64,000 nt of DNA from Liolophura sinensis (GCF_032854445.1 NC_088295.1:60121249-60185248), one strand, 5' to 3'; numbered from the stretch's first letter, positions 38,506 to 50,699 are shown. Translations and numbers: made by a program. Notes: generated by a model from the letters alone, not told the origin.

Positions 38506-39021
38506 CTATTCGTTGACCTGCAGTGTAAATCTTGTTGTGCAAGAATATTTGGATACTGAATGTGAACGACTAGATGCTAGCATAGTGCAAATATGAAAGA
38601 GCGAAGCGTAGTCATCAAAGACTAGTGAATGACCATCTAATATCAGACGGATGAATGCACTGGAAACTATAACTTTTGGTCTACTGTGTTTGTATACGGT
38701 GTAGATCTGACTTGATACAGGCATATTAATTGCCATTGCTATGGTAACTGGCGAAAACTTCCCACTACACTCCACAACAGCTACATGCGTGGAGGAAATC
38801 ACCCTCACCTCACCACCATAGATTTGGTACAGGCCACAGTAAATGTTAATTAAGATAGACTGAAATTCAGGTGCTAAGGCAACTTGGTGACAGTTCATCA
38901 CTAGTCTGAAATTCAGATGGCATTCTGTACTGTTTATTTTTCGGTGATGTGGGTTGTTCCCATCAGCTAGTGCTTCAGAGTGAAAAGCTACTTTCACAGG
39001 CTGGCATTGTGTAACAGCCAT
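38506..39021 (-). CDS. Unrecognised ORF, about 171 aa from the first ATG, upstream of PDE10A
   Basis: An uninterrupted minus-strand frame is open from about 39110 to the stop at 38506; the first ATG in it is at 39021. For AT-rich intergenic DNA this is long. The translation has mixed composition and hydrophobic stretches (SILINIYCGLYQIYGGEVRV, FSPVTIAMAINMP) with no domain I recognise, no clear signal peptide and no repeat character. It could be a small intronless gene, an exon of an unseen transcript, a decayed transposon ORF, or chance. It lies in the intergenic space between the divergent PDE10A and RMI1 genes, antisense to any RMI1 5' exon. Confidence 0.3.
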   Translation of the reverse strand: MAVTQCQPVKVAFHSEALADGNNPHHRKINSTECHLNFRLVMNCHQVALAPEFQSILINIYCGLYQIYGGEVRVISSTHVAVVECSGKFSPVTIAMAINMPVSSQIYTVYKHSRPKVIVSSAFIRLILDGHSLVFDDYASLFHICTMLASSRSHSVSKYSCTTRFTLQVNE

Positions 39022-39525
39022 TGGGGAAATGACAGGCTCGGTCTGAACCAATTCCGAACTATAAAAACACAGAGAGTCATACTGTGGATGCTTTTTCCAT
39101 GAATGAAAATAAAGCTAGCCCTTGATTGATGAGATTGCTTACTGGGATGGTTGGGATCCCAAATATGAGTTTAAAATAGGAGCTTTATAAGGTAATCTGC
39201 CAGGCATGCTTAGTGCATAATTTAGTTTTACACTTGTCTATGCATGTGAAAACCTTGCTCCATGGTCATGTATAAAGTAAAATGTTTTTGGGATATATGC
39301 TAAGAAAGTCAAATAAAGAAATAATTAAGCTTACTGGGGACTCATTTTCAACATATGTACTACAGCTGTGTATAATTCAGAATACTACATGAACGTGTGG
39401 CTTTTCTTTGGTTTATGTACGTTGTAAATAAGAAGAAAACTTCTTCGTTTTTTTTTTGTTCATTTTTGCTCTCACCTTCTAGGATTATTTGATCTATGTT
39501 GTAGGTTTGTTAAAAGTAAGGCAGG

Positions 39526-42500
39526 ATGATTGGGTTCACACAGGTAAAATCATGTCTTCAAGGGAGACAAATCCGAGTTCCTGATGACTGGCTGGAAGCT
39601 TGCTTGGAATGGTTACAGGAGGAGAATCAGGCAACACAGTTTATTTATTATACATGTAGTAGTATTTAACCAACAGCAGTTTGAAAAGTTTAGTGATGTA
39701 CTGAAATCATTAGGTTTTATCTACACTTGTGTTAAATATATTGGTATGCTTCTTTTTTGTGGATGTCTGATTTACTTTAGTTTGGGGGCAGAATGTAGGA
39801 AAAATGGAGTTTTCAAAACTTTCGCAACAGTTAACCTCAACAGACTTTATGAACAAAAGCATCAGTAACTTGAGACCTCATTGACGTTTCCTGGTGAGCT
39901 AATATTGAATTTCTTGTGATGAACACTTAGTGTGTTCATAAATAGTTTAATAAACCTTGTAAAGTTTTCACTGTTCTCTGTCATGAAAATAGATTCTCAT
40001 GTAACGATACTTGTCATCCAGGGGGCACCACTGACCACTGATCAGCTGACAGGTATGGTGTATGAGCAATTTTTGTCTGCGGACCTCCGTGAACTTCAGA
40101 TGGGATGTCTGCCTCCTCAGCTGGCGCACGAGACTAAATTCATGTTACAGGGGGTTTTCTGCCTTCAGGTTAGTATTTCTGAAGATGTATTTTAATACAA
40201 CAATATAAAGGTGAAATCAGTTTTTAGTTTTTATTTTTCAGGTAAGCTGTCACCAAAACATCCAAGAACAAACTAGAACTGAAAATCTGCCTTCCTATTT
40301 TCCCAATTTTTAGGTTTTATGTATTTCTGTTTTTCAAGGGTTTCCCTTCATGTAAATATGTCTTCAGCAGGAAAAAATGCTGGGACATTTTCCACAGATT
40401 AGATGATTTAAAAAAAAAGACATTTATTCTGCCCATGTGTAAATCAGTCATTTAAAATTGTGTGGCTTAAAGTACAGAGGGTATACTTGTCTACCTATAT
40501 CTAGGCTGCCTTAGGTGGACAAAATGCTCTCAGCAGCTGTCGGGCCCATGGCCTAAGAGGTTGTGTGTTGGAATCCAGCATTCGGGCCCATGGCCTAAGA
40601 GGTTGTGTGTTTCAACCCAGCTTTCGGGCCCATGGTCTAAGAGGTCATGTGTTTAAATCCAGCTTTAAGTAATGCGTTTTGTTCTGGGGAAGGTTGGAGG
40701 TTTACTCCGGGGACACGGCTTTCCTCGACTCATAAACATAACTATAGTCAAATAAGTGAAATATTAATTAAATAAGTTAAAATACCAATCAGTCAATAAA
40801 TCCTAAGACACATGAGCTTCTTTTTGAATAACGGCTTGGGCTATTTAAATGGTCTTACTTTCGATGAAGACCACTTGTCTTCCACAAAATTTGTCATTAA
40901 CTTGACATCAGTTGGCTGTTTCCATGCCTGTGTCAATATAAGAAATGAGACGTTAGAGCAGGGAAACAGGGCTGGATGGCTTGGTGTCAATATAATGTGA
41001 CTTGGTGGTGTGCCATGTTTGGTGCCTTCGGCATGATACATGCATGTCAGTGGCAGCATCACTTTTACGGCATAGGCTCACCCTGCCACAAGAAAACAAA
41101 CATATATACAGTATATGCCTGCAGGAAAATGTAAGTGAAGTTGTACAAAAACGACAAAGCTAGATACCAAAGAACTTAAGAAAAAAACAGTTGTATTGGA
41201 CGTAGAAAAGAGTAGAAAAAGAAGGTACATGCGCATGTATGTTCATGACTTCTGGTTTATTTAGGTGGATTCACTTTTGGATGTCAGTCAGCCATATTAT
41301 GGTCAGCTTCAAAAGGTCCAGGGGACAGAAAACGCCAATGTACATGTCACAGCCACTCAGCCAACACAGCCAGCAGTAAGTTGAAAATGAGTTGTCTTCC
41401 TCATGGAATGCATTGGATTTCCTGAATAAATGAGGGACATATTTTTAACTTACAATCTGCTGTATTTCGTCTAAAGTTTCATATGTAAAATGCACTTCGT
41501 AAAGCACATAAAGGTCTTAAAATGACATGTTTGATACCAAAATGTGTTCATTCTGGTAAGAAAATTCTTAACAAATAAAAATGTGAAAGTGGCCCATTTA
41601 AGGTGGATGAATTATTCAGAATCATGCAAAATGTGTTACAGTACTTAATACTTGTGCTACACTATAGTCTCAGTTTCTTCATTCAAACTTTTGTGTTATA
41701 GATTTATCTTCAAGACTATTTTCATGGTGCAAAAGCAAGTATATGAACCTTGACTTTGTCATGCTTGTAAGCTTCCAAATAAGAATTACCTTGAATTTTT
41801 TGGTGGTAGCATTCTTCTTAGTTTTCTACCTGGTAGTTTATTTTCACATCCTTGTGCTGTGACTTGTTGTCGATTCAGCCTGAGATGAAGGCAGGTAGGA
41901 TGCTGATGTTGAAGCTGACAGATGGTGTAACGGATGTACAGGGGATAGAGTATCAACCCATCCCAGCCCTCCACAAAAACCTACTCCCAGGATGTAAGGT
42001 GAATCTACAATCTACAATACAATTATTGTGTGTGTTAAAAACTGACATCTTGTACTCTTTTAACTACATATGTTCTCCATCACTCTGTGGAAGGACATAG
42101 TTGTTGTTGGGTTGGTGTTTTTCTTAATCTTGAAATGCAGATGTGTTGCAGCTTGTCCATTGGTCCTTTTGAATTGTTATGTTTTTCATGTGAAAATTAC
42201 CTTATTAGTGAATGTGAACTGTACAGTGAAGATGATCGGTTGTCTTGAATAGTTATAAATAATTTCTTTAAGGTGGGTAGGGGACTGAACCAAAAGCTCA
42301 GTAGATGAGTTTCTCCTGTCTAAGGTGCATTTAAGCACATACAGTACCAGAAGTTTAAAGATCCATACTGGTTTTAATATCACTGTGTACACTGTGTGGA
42401 TGTAATGTGATGATTATTTTGAAATCTTGATGGGGTCTCTGTGGCCTAGAGTTTAGCATGCTAGCACAGCACAATGACCCAGAAGCCTATCACCAATGCG

Positions 42501-45500
42501 ATTTCTGTGAGTTCAGGTCTAGCTCATGCTGGCTTCCTCTCCAGTTGTACGTGGGAAGGCCTGCCAGGAACCTGCAGGTGATCGTTGGTTTCCCCTGGGT
42601 TCTACTTGGTTTCCTCCCACAATAATGGTGGCCACTATTGTATAAGTGAAATATTCTGCGTGAAATTGATCTCATATCAAATATATAAATAAACAAGTAA
42701 ATCTTGACATTTATGTAAAATATTCATAAGTGCTATCTTCTCCATTTATACCCAAAGTGGAGCATTTATGTTTTTTTCTCATTAGCAAGGTTTTGTCCCA
42801 AGTGTCAAACCCAAACATATATTATTGGTAATCTCCAAAAAACCTGCTTGATTGTCACTCAGTTTCAGGGCAGAGGTGATGTACATGTATATGGGTCTTC
42901 TTAGGGTCAGGTATTTCTTGAGTATGTGGATGGTCATGGCTGGTGTTGTGGTAAACCAGTGAATATATCAGACATTAGGATTGTTGTGATGCGACTATAG
43001 TAATGATATAAAGCAGTGTTAAACCCAGATCTTTCTTAAAATTGTTCTGTGTTATTATTTGATGATTTTCTATGTACAGGTGCGGATCAAGGGGAGATTA
43101 CTGTGTCGAAAAGGTGTTCTCTTCTTGAAATCTGAAAATGTGGAGATACTGGGAGGTGAGGTGGACTCTCTTGTGGAGAGCAATACACAGGACAGACTGC
43201 TGCAGAATGCACTGTGAGTGGTTTCGTGAAGAAACTATGCTGGCAAATATTTGAAAACTTGTGTGGTAAAATTTTGTCTTTAGAGATAAATCTTTACAGT
43301 GAATTGTCATAAATTTATTCGATCTGCAGAAATAAATGAATGACAGCGACTTCACGGCTCAAAGAGGAACTGTAGATTATATATTTAATGTGATAGGCCA
43401 TAGATAACTGAAGGAGAAATTAATGAAATGGCTGAGATAAAATTTGATAGAATTTGTAATCTATGAAATATTGCTCATATGAAATATACTATCAAACAAT
43501 AATTTTTTATTGAGATATTCTTATTTTTATTTATTTATGTTTTCAGAGCATCCATTGGCCAATCCTCCACAGAAGATCATCATATGGAGTTTAATAATAC
43601 ACAGATAACTCATCCAACAAACAGCACTGCTGGGCCTAACACTGGGAGGCAGGGGGAGACAACTGGAGGCCTCCTGAGGGGAAACGGGAGTGGATTACAG
43701 AGTAACTCATCTGCAGGAAGGCCACCATCAAATAGAATACATAATAGTGGGAGCTATAATACAGCAGGTAATTAGGCAGCTCAAAGCTTTAAAATAAATG
43801 CAATTTTGTGTGAACAAACTCTTCAGAGTGCAGCCCTGTCAGACATTGACATCAAATGATAAAATTGGTTGATTGTTGTTTCTCACTGTACTTAAGTATA
43901 TTCCACTTACTGGTACATGGCAGAGGCCAGCAGCATAGGTGGATGAGACTGGAGGGCCAGAAGCAGACCATAGACTTATGTTAAATAACTGGAATAACAT
44001 TCTGAATTGTGATGCACAGATATTCTCCTGCAGAGCAAGCCCAGTGTGTATCATCTAGTGCCACATTGGTGTGAAGCATGTGATCTCTATCATTGAGTGC
44101 CACATGGGTGGGAAGCATGTGATCTTTATCATTGAGTGCCACATGGGTGGGAAGCATGTGATCTCTATCATTGAGTGCCACAGTGGTGGGAAGCATGTGA
44201 TCTCTATCATCGAGTGCCACATGGGTGGGAAGCATGTGATCTCTATCATCGAGTGCCACATGGCTGGGAAGCATGTGGCCTCTATCATTGAGTGCCACAT
44301 GGGTGGGAAGCATGTGATCTTTATCATTGAGTGCCACATGGGTGGGAAGCATGTGATCTCTATCATTGAGTGCCACAGTGGTGGGAAGCATGTGATATCT
44401 ATCATCGAGTGCCACATGGGTGGGAAGCATGTGATCTTTATCATTGAGTGCCACATGGGTGGGAAGCATGTGATCTTTATCATTGAGTGCCACAGTGGTG
44501 GGAAGCATGTGATCTCTATCATCGAGTGCCACATGGGTGGGAAGCATGTGATCTCTATCATGGAGTGCCACATGGGTGGGAAGCATGTGATCTTTATCAT
44601 TGAGTGCCACATGGGTGGGAAGCATGTGATCTCTGTCATCGAGTGCCACATGGGTGGGAAGCATGTGATCTCTATTATTGAGTGCCACATTGGTGGGAAG
44701 CATGTGATCTCTAGCGACCTTCATGTAGGACCACTTGAACGCAAACACAAACGAGCTGTTGACCGCTTATTGCCACCAAGGTCATGAGAACACTCAAGGC
44801 AGAATTCCCTGCCATAGACTTGGGATTGAACCAATACCTTGGTATTGTTTTGAAAATGAAATGTGCTTCAGTATAAGACTTGAAAGACTTGTAAATTGAA
44901 CAGTCAATCTTATCTTTTTATAGAGGTTATTACTTCAAATTTTTCTCACTTTCTTGAATTTTGCCACTTCATTCTCATACATGTGACTTGCGCAAATACT
45001 TCTGATGGCATTGCGTGTGTTTGTTCACTTATATGTATTCTGATGAGGGTTTGTCAAATTTTAGGTTCTTACAATCTTCAATAGAACATTCACATATCTT
45101 TTACTGTGCTCCTCCAAGGAAAGATTAAAACATATTAAATTAATCGACATTGTGCCAACTCTCAGAAGTTATGGACAGAGCAAACAAGCAATAATTAATT
45201 AATTATTTCTTTTACATTTCAGCAGATGAAATGGATGATGATGATGATGACTTCTTGGCATCCCTTGGAACATCAGATCTAGCTGCTTTGGATGAAAATG
45301 TGAGAAATTCGGTCAACATTATGGTCTTAAGTATTTGTTTGGCAAATTTCAGTTCATCATTTTACAGATAAATAGGAACATTATCCCACCTTCCTGTAGT
45401 TTTGTCAAGATGTGTGTTTTAACATTTCATTATCGGGCAGGTTGAGGTGTAATGCTGCCATAAAATAATCTCCACTTACATGACAGAAGTTAGGTTTATG

Positions 45501-48500
45501 GGTGAGAGAAACTGGAGTGTTCTTATTAAACCACTGCCCTTTTGCAAACAGCAAGAGCTAGATTTGAACATGCGATGTAAATACAAGTTCTTCCAAATGT
45601 GACATTCTTTTACAAGTCGTGTAGACATTAGCCGTCAACTGAATTGTTCAAGACGTGTTCAAAACTCGATGTCAACGTATCTTTTTACCAGTGTGATGAT
45701 GACATGAAAGATGTAAACCTTGGGCAAAGGCTGAGGCCTGAGAATAAGCTGTCGTCAACCTCCAGCCATGTAAGCAGATTGCAGAAAGATCCTGAGCAAT
45801 ATCCTACACCCATTGGTCTGACCAAGCCAATGGCTTGTGTAAATGGGATAAGGCAGCCACTCACAGCTCAGCTTAGATCAGAGGAATCAAAAGAAACTTC
45901 AATGACCAGACCGTCACAGCTTGGGCAGCCAGGAAAGACAGGCAATCAGAACATATCTCCAAGCCACATGACAAGGGTTACCTCATGTCAGATGTCAAAT
46001 CAAAGGTCAGACAGTAAGTCAATGGACACCATGGAATCTGAGATTCAAATGGAGCTCGAAAACTTAGCCGACCTCATGGATGACGACTTTCCCATGGATG
46101 ATGATGATGACTTTGATGACAGCTCAGTGTTTCACCCAACAATTCCGAAACGATCAAAACCATCCAAATCAAATGTTATCAAGAGTGAATGTAAAACTTC
46201 CACAGATCCACCATGTCCTGCAAAAAGTTTGAATACTCTTGGGAAACAGAACAGTCTAAGCAATTCCATAACTGACAATGACCCACATGCATTATGTAAA
46301 CCTGGAGATACCTTCAGACAAAGCATCATTTCACCTAGTGCTAGCACTGTCACATCTGGTGGAGATGGCACTTCTTCTAAGCAGTGTGGTGACAGATCTA
46401 ACACGGGCACAGGACTACCCAGCTTTTCATTTCCAGACTTTTCCAAGTTGACCAAACCTGATGATATCATCAGCCACATCAGAAGTGTTGCCGGCAATGT
46501 TCAGATGACAAGTATGGGTAGGTTATTAATGGTCTCACAGCTTTTGGGGAAGAGGTCTGCTTTTTTGTCGCTTTGAGTTTATAAGTAAGACAAAGTATTG
46601 ATGCAAAAATATCAGCCAGGTCTGTTCGCATGTAACCGTTCAGAACTCACGAGTCACATGATTTTACAAAGTCTTTCACAAAGTGCATATAGCGTTACTA
46701 CCATGGCAACCAGTGCTGTAGATGAAATCTGGAGGTACTATAGTTGTGGTAGTGACATTGACGTAGCACTACATGGGTTTTGTGGATCGGGCCCGTTACC
46801 TTTATAAGCACTTCTTTTTGTATAAAGAATTACACTATTTGCATGTTTTTCTTCCTTAAACTTTATTCCACAATGTGTGGATAACTTAACACGAAAACTT
46901 TTTGTGTTGCCCTTTGTTGTGACATTTGTTGAAATTGTTATGGTAAGGTGTGTGAACAGTTCCTACAAACATTTTGTGTTACAGATGCATCGGATGACGA
47001 CCCTTTTACATATCTCTCTAAGGTGGAATCCATGTTACAATCAAGGAGACCCTTTTGCATCAAGGTCAAGGTAACTTGTTACATTAATGCTGTGTGTAAT
47101 TCTTTACCTCATGCTGTCTTCCTCTCTGGGCACTCATTGGACGGTCTTCCAGCAACTTGCAGCTGGCCATGGGTTTCCCCAGGGCTCTGTCTAATTTCAT
47201 CCTATCATAGCGCTGACTGCTGTGGTATAAGTGAAATATTCTTGAGTACAGCGTAAAACTTCCAATAAAATAAATAAATTAAAGCTGTTATCAAACAGTG
47301 TTGCCAGGGCCCACGCTACTAATTTTTTACCACTTTTGATATTCTGGTATATATAAAGTTCGTGAAAATGGGGAAAAAAGTGAAAAAGGATTTGCAGGAA
47401 TAATCTAGATTTGATCCAGAGGCAGCTAAATACAGTGTCCAGTGAGGCTTAAAATATAGGGGGTAAAATATTCTGAAATAAATCATGAAACCCCAATCAA
47501 ATCAAATCAAATCAAATCAAATTAAAAAGCAACAAATATAACCTAAATTTAAATTTTGCAGGCATATGTGGGCACATTACTGAGTCGTTTGGAAAGCGGT
47601 AAGGGAAAGGGCTGGACTCTTACCTGTAGACTTAATGATGGTACAGCTACACTTGATGTGGATATCACTGACCAGGTAAGTAATATAGGTTGATACTGGG
47701 TTAAGCTCTGCCCGATTTCTTCCCACCATAATACTGGCCGTGGTCGTATAGGTGAAATGTTCTTGAGTACAGCATAGAACACCAGTCAATTAAGTAAATA
47801 AATGAATAAATACTGGGTTAAGGCTGGAATCATACTTTTACTCAACTCATCTCAACTCGCCTTTTTTCTCAGATTCTAAGCTCTTCTGCTTGCTAAGTAG
47901 TGACGCAACTCGACTGGAATTGTGATCCAGTCGTTATATGTGTGTTGGTTCAATATTGTTGTATTAAGCTTTCGTGTATGCCAAGCTAAACAATATTATT
48001 TCTGTATGTTATGCTGTTAAACATAAACAAAAAGTGGAATTCCAAATAACATATCTGTTATCAGTACATTTTTCTTCCTCTGTGCTTAAAATGTCATTAA
48101 AAATTTGTTAGCAATATATATATTTTTTTTTTTGGCAGGCTCTTACAAAAATGATTGGTTTTTCTGTTCAAGATAGTTTGGTGAGTGAACATGCATGTAC
48201 ATGTCTTTATTAATTTGTGTGCGGGAAAATTTGCAAACAAATATTTGAAAAGTCATGATGTATGAATTAATTGTTCCAGCATGATAAATGCAGGTGCATG
48301 CGATAACAGCTAAAACCATTAAGCATAGTATCTTAAAAAGCACTGGGGGCCTCCGTGGCTCAGTCGGTTAAAGCGCTAGCGCAGCGTAATGACCCAGGAG
48401 TCTCTCACCAATGCGGTCGCTGTGAGTTCAAGTCCAGCTCATGCTGGCTTCCTCTCCGGCCGTACGTGAGAAGGTCTGCCAGCAACCTGCGGATGGTCGT

Positions 48501-50629
48501 GGGTTTCCTCCGGGCTCTGCCCGGTTTCCACCCACCATAATGCTGGCCGCCGTCGTATAAGTGAAATATTCTTGAGTACGGCGTAAAACACCAATCAAAA
48601 AAAAAAAAAAATAAATAAAAAGCACTGTATGTAGAACTCAGGGTTTGCATGTGTGTACATTTAAAGCTGAATAGCATGGTGGGATGTTCCATCATTGATG
48701 CTGTGTGGATATTAATTACCATACATTACAAAATACAGCCTCTTTGTATATCAGAATGAGTTTTGAAGTAATGTTAATGGTAATGTTAATGGTGGTATCT
48801 AAAAGAGTACTGTATGTATTGAGCTCAGATCTTGAGTACATGCAAAGGGAGGTAACACGATGGACACGTACCATCATTGATGTCCTGCATGTGTGTTTAA
48901 CGGGAATTTAGAGTTTGAACTCTTGTTGCCAAAGGTTAAAAAAAAGGTACTTGTCTAACTTCTGTTGACAGTAATTAACCGATCACTTGTCTAACCGTGT
49001 TTCAAAGGCACAAATAATATGTCTTTCCTGCAAGAACTTCTTGTGTTCACGGACGTTCACGTCTTCTATTTTGGCCATCGTTGGACCTCACTAAACAACT
49101 TTTTTAAGGTGCCCATGCTATAGAAATGTAATCGAAAAACATGTAGTTGCCTAACATATTTGACAGGGTGCAGAAGGACATTTTTTTTTAAAGGAAGTCA
49201 AACTTGAAACTCTCTTACTCACTTGACACACTGTAAATTACAAAATTCTTGACCCACACATCTTGTTATTAAAGGTAAATGTTTAAAAGTACTTCATATA
49301 TTGAGCTGAAGTTTTGCATCCAATTCTTGCTAACAGTTCTCTGCTTTTGTCTTAGGCTTACATGTATAAAAAAAAATCGTAAATAATATACATATGTGTG
49401 ACAGTTGAAATAAATTTGTAAAGACAAACTTAAGGAATAAATAAAAAATCTCTCGGATTTTCTATTACAGGCTTTGAAAAGGGAAGAAAGAGGGAAATCT
49501 GATCTTTGGGAGGTACTTATTCAGGTTCTGTTCTATGTAACACTGAGGACTGGTACATGGTAATAACAACCATGTTAAAGAGAAAGGAAAACGTGAATGC
49601 TGCAGGTTTCTTTAGGGTTTGAATGTATATACCTATAGTTTGAACTATCAAGGGTGAAATCTGGACTGTCTAACATTTATTTTGTTAATTGACAAGTATT
49701 TTATGCAACATAAAACCCCATGTTTGGAGGTGAAATTTAACAAAGAAAAAACCCTCAGACATGTGCTCTGTATATGAGGGAGTCACTACCTTTTTTATTT
49801 ATTTATTGGTGTTTTATGCCATTCTCCAGAATATTTCCTTTATACGACATGGCCAGCATTATGGTTGGAAGAAACCGGGCACTACCCGGGGGATACCATC
49901 CACAGGTCAAAATGATAGATAAAATTTGTAATTCTGTATTCAGTGTGATAGATGACATGTGGAATTCTGTATTCAAAGTAATAGATGAAATCAAGAATTA
50001 TGTATACAAAATGATAGATGAATTCTGGAATTCTGTATTCAAAATGATAGATGAAATCTGGAAGTCTGTATTCAAAATGATAGATGAAATCTGGAATTCC
50101 GTGTTCAAAATGATAGATGAATTCTGGAATTCTGTATTCAAAGTAATAGATGAAATCAGGAATTATGTATACAAAATGATAGATGAATTCTGGAATTCTG
50201 TATTCAAAATGATAGATGAAATCTGGAAGTCTGTATTCAAAATGATAGATGAAATCTGGAATTCCGTGTTCAAAATGATAAATGAAATCTGGAATTCTGT
50301 ATTCAAAATGATTATTGTGGGAAGACATTCAGCAGAGATATGACCATCCATAGTTTGCAGGCAGACCTTCCCATGTATATCAGCAGAGGCAAATAGCATG
50401 AGCTGTATTTCAGAATAAGATATGGAAATAATTGTTTGTCATGGAATTGATTTCTGATTTTCAGAGGATCAATAACTGCCAGTTAAAGGTGATCAACACC
50501 TCGTCCATTTTCAAAGTGGAGTATCAGCCAACATCTGCCAGAGCACAGGTCACAGAAATCACACCAGTGACATGCGAACACATAGAGAAACTCTACGCCA
50601 GAGTCTGCCTTCAGATGTCTGTCAGTTAA
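39526..50629 (+). CDS. RMI1: RecQ-mediated genome instability protein 1 (BLM-TOP3A-RMI complex OB-fold subunit), complete
   Basis: Thirteen exons: 39526-39630, 40022-40168, 41265-41375, 41879-41998, 43080-43213, 43547-43767, 45223-45299, 45692-46517, 46985-47070, 47562-47675, 48139-48180, 49471-49512, 50465-50629; total 2190 nt (729 aa; human 625). RMI1 stimulates TOP3A in double Holliday junction dissolution and bridges to RMI2. N-terminal helical region: VPDDWLEACLEWLQEEN and YEQFLSADLREL (residues 15-60). OB1 (about 80-205): VDSLLDVSQPYYGQLQ, RMLMLKLTDGV, IEYQPIPALHKNLLPG, LGGEVDSL. A Ser/Asn-rich linker with acidic patches (DEMDDDDDDF; LMDDDFPMDDDDDF) fills 206-580. OB2 (about 585-729): DDPFTYLSKVESML, VGTLLSRLESG, GTATLDVDITDQ, MIGFSVQ. 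The ATG at 39526 has an upstream in-frame TAA and the exon aligns with the human N-terminus, though an upstream exon spliced before VKSCLQG is possible. The first intron needs a GC donor. Confidence 0.94.
40541..40666 (+). repeat. 42-bp tandem triplication, tRNA-like
   Basis: CGGGCCCATGG(C/T)CTAAGAGG recurs at 40541, 40583 and 40625. Each unit carries a sequence resembling a box B (GTTTCAACCC). In the RMI1 intron between exons 40168 and 41265. Confidence 0.88.
42428..42700 (+). mobile_element. SINE copy, near full length, diverged
   Basis: Same family as 48346-48616, in an RMI1 intron. Head (TCTGTGGCCTAGAGTTTAGC), middle (AGCTCATGCTGGCTTCCTCT) and tail (GTATAAGTGAAATATTC) are present; the tail carries a short deletion. 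Confidence 0.85.
44055..44712. repeat. 39-bp minisatellite, about 17 copies
   Basis: Unit of 39 bp built on GTGCCACATGGGTGGGAAGC followed by ATGTGATCTCTATCATTGA; variants alternate ATGGGT with AGTGGT and CATTG with CATCG. It lies in the RMI1 intron between exons 43767 and 45223. Because the period is a multiple of three, several frames on both strands stay open (200-255 codons); these are repeat artefacts rather than genes. Confidence 0.97.
47105..47275 (+). mobile_element. SINE copy, 3' part, next to an RMI1 donor
   Basis: Body and tail (GTCTTCCAGCAACTTGCAGC, GTATAAGTGAAATATTCTTG) starting about 35 bp after the RMI1 exon ending at 47070. Confidence 0.8.
47492..47522 (+). repeat. (AATCA)n pentanucleotide microsatellite
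   Basis: Five to six consecutive AATCA units 40 bp before the RMI1 acceptor at 47561. Confidence 0.9.
47695..47805 (+). mobile_element. SINE tail fragment
   Basis: GCTCTGCCCGATTTCTTCCC...GTCGTATAGGTGAAATGTTC, the 3' end of the same SINE, starting about 20 bp after the RMI1 exon ending at 47675. Confidence 0.78.
48346..48616 (+). mobile_element. Full-length tRNA-headed SINE with 11-bp target duplications
   Basis: Best copy of the dominant SINE of this window. The tRNA-like head has an A box (TGGCTCAGTCGGTTA) and a B box (GAGTTCAAGTCC); a ~150-bp body and a conserved tail (GTGAAATATTCTTGAGTACG) follow, ending in A-rich sequence. The direct repeat AAAAAGCACTG flanks it exactly (48335-48345 and 48617-48627). 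It lies in an RMI1 intron, sense orientation. Confidence 0.93.
49907..50318. repeat. 33-bp minisatellite with a 5-unit (165-bp) higher-order period
   Basis: About 12 units of AAAATGATAGATGAAATCTG plus GAATTCTGTATTC. Translated, the units read KMIDEIWNSVF, KMIDEFWNSVF, KMIDEIWKSVF and a KVIDEI(K/R)NYVY variant, and the order V-F-K-I-F repeats after five units. In the last RMI1 intron (49513-50464). The 189-codon plus-strand frame through it is a by-product. Confidence 0.95.
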
Positions 50630-50699
50630 CACAGACATCTTCAGATTTGAAGAATATGGACATACTAAGTGACATAACATGTATATAAGCATTGCACCA

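Noticed and set aside
43981-44787. Three long overlapping ORFs (211-255 codons) on both strands
   Set aside because: They are produced by the 39-bp tandem repeat, whose period is divisible by three; sequence content is the repeat only.
48346-48440. Possible tRNA gene (A box and B box present)
   Set aside because: It is the tRNA-like head of a SINE, followed by the SINE body and tail and flanked by target duplications; no cloverleaf acceptor stem pairs.
49774-50343. 189-codon plus-strand ORF of KMIDEIWNSVF repeats and a 148-codon minus-strand counterpart
   Set aside because: A 33-bp minisatellite preceded by a SINE fragment, inside an RMI1 intron; no promoter or splice evidence.
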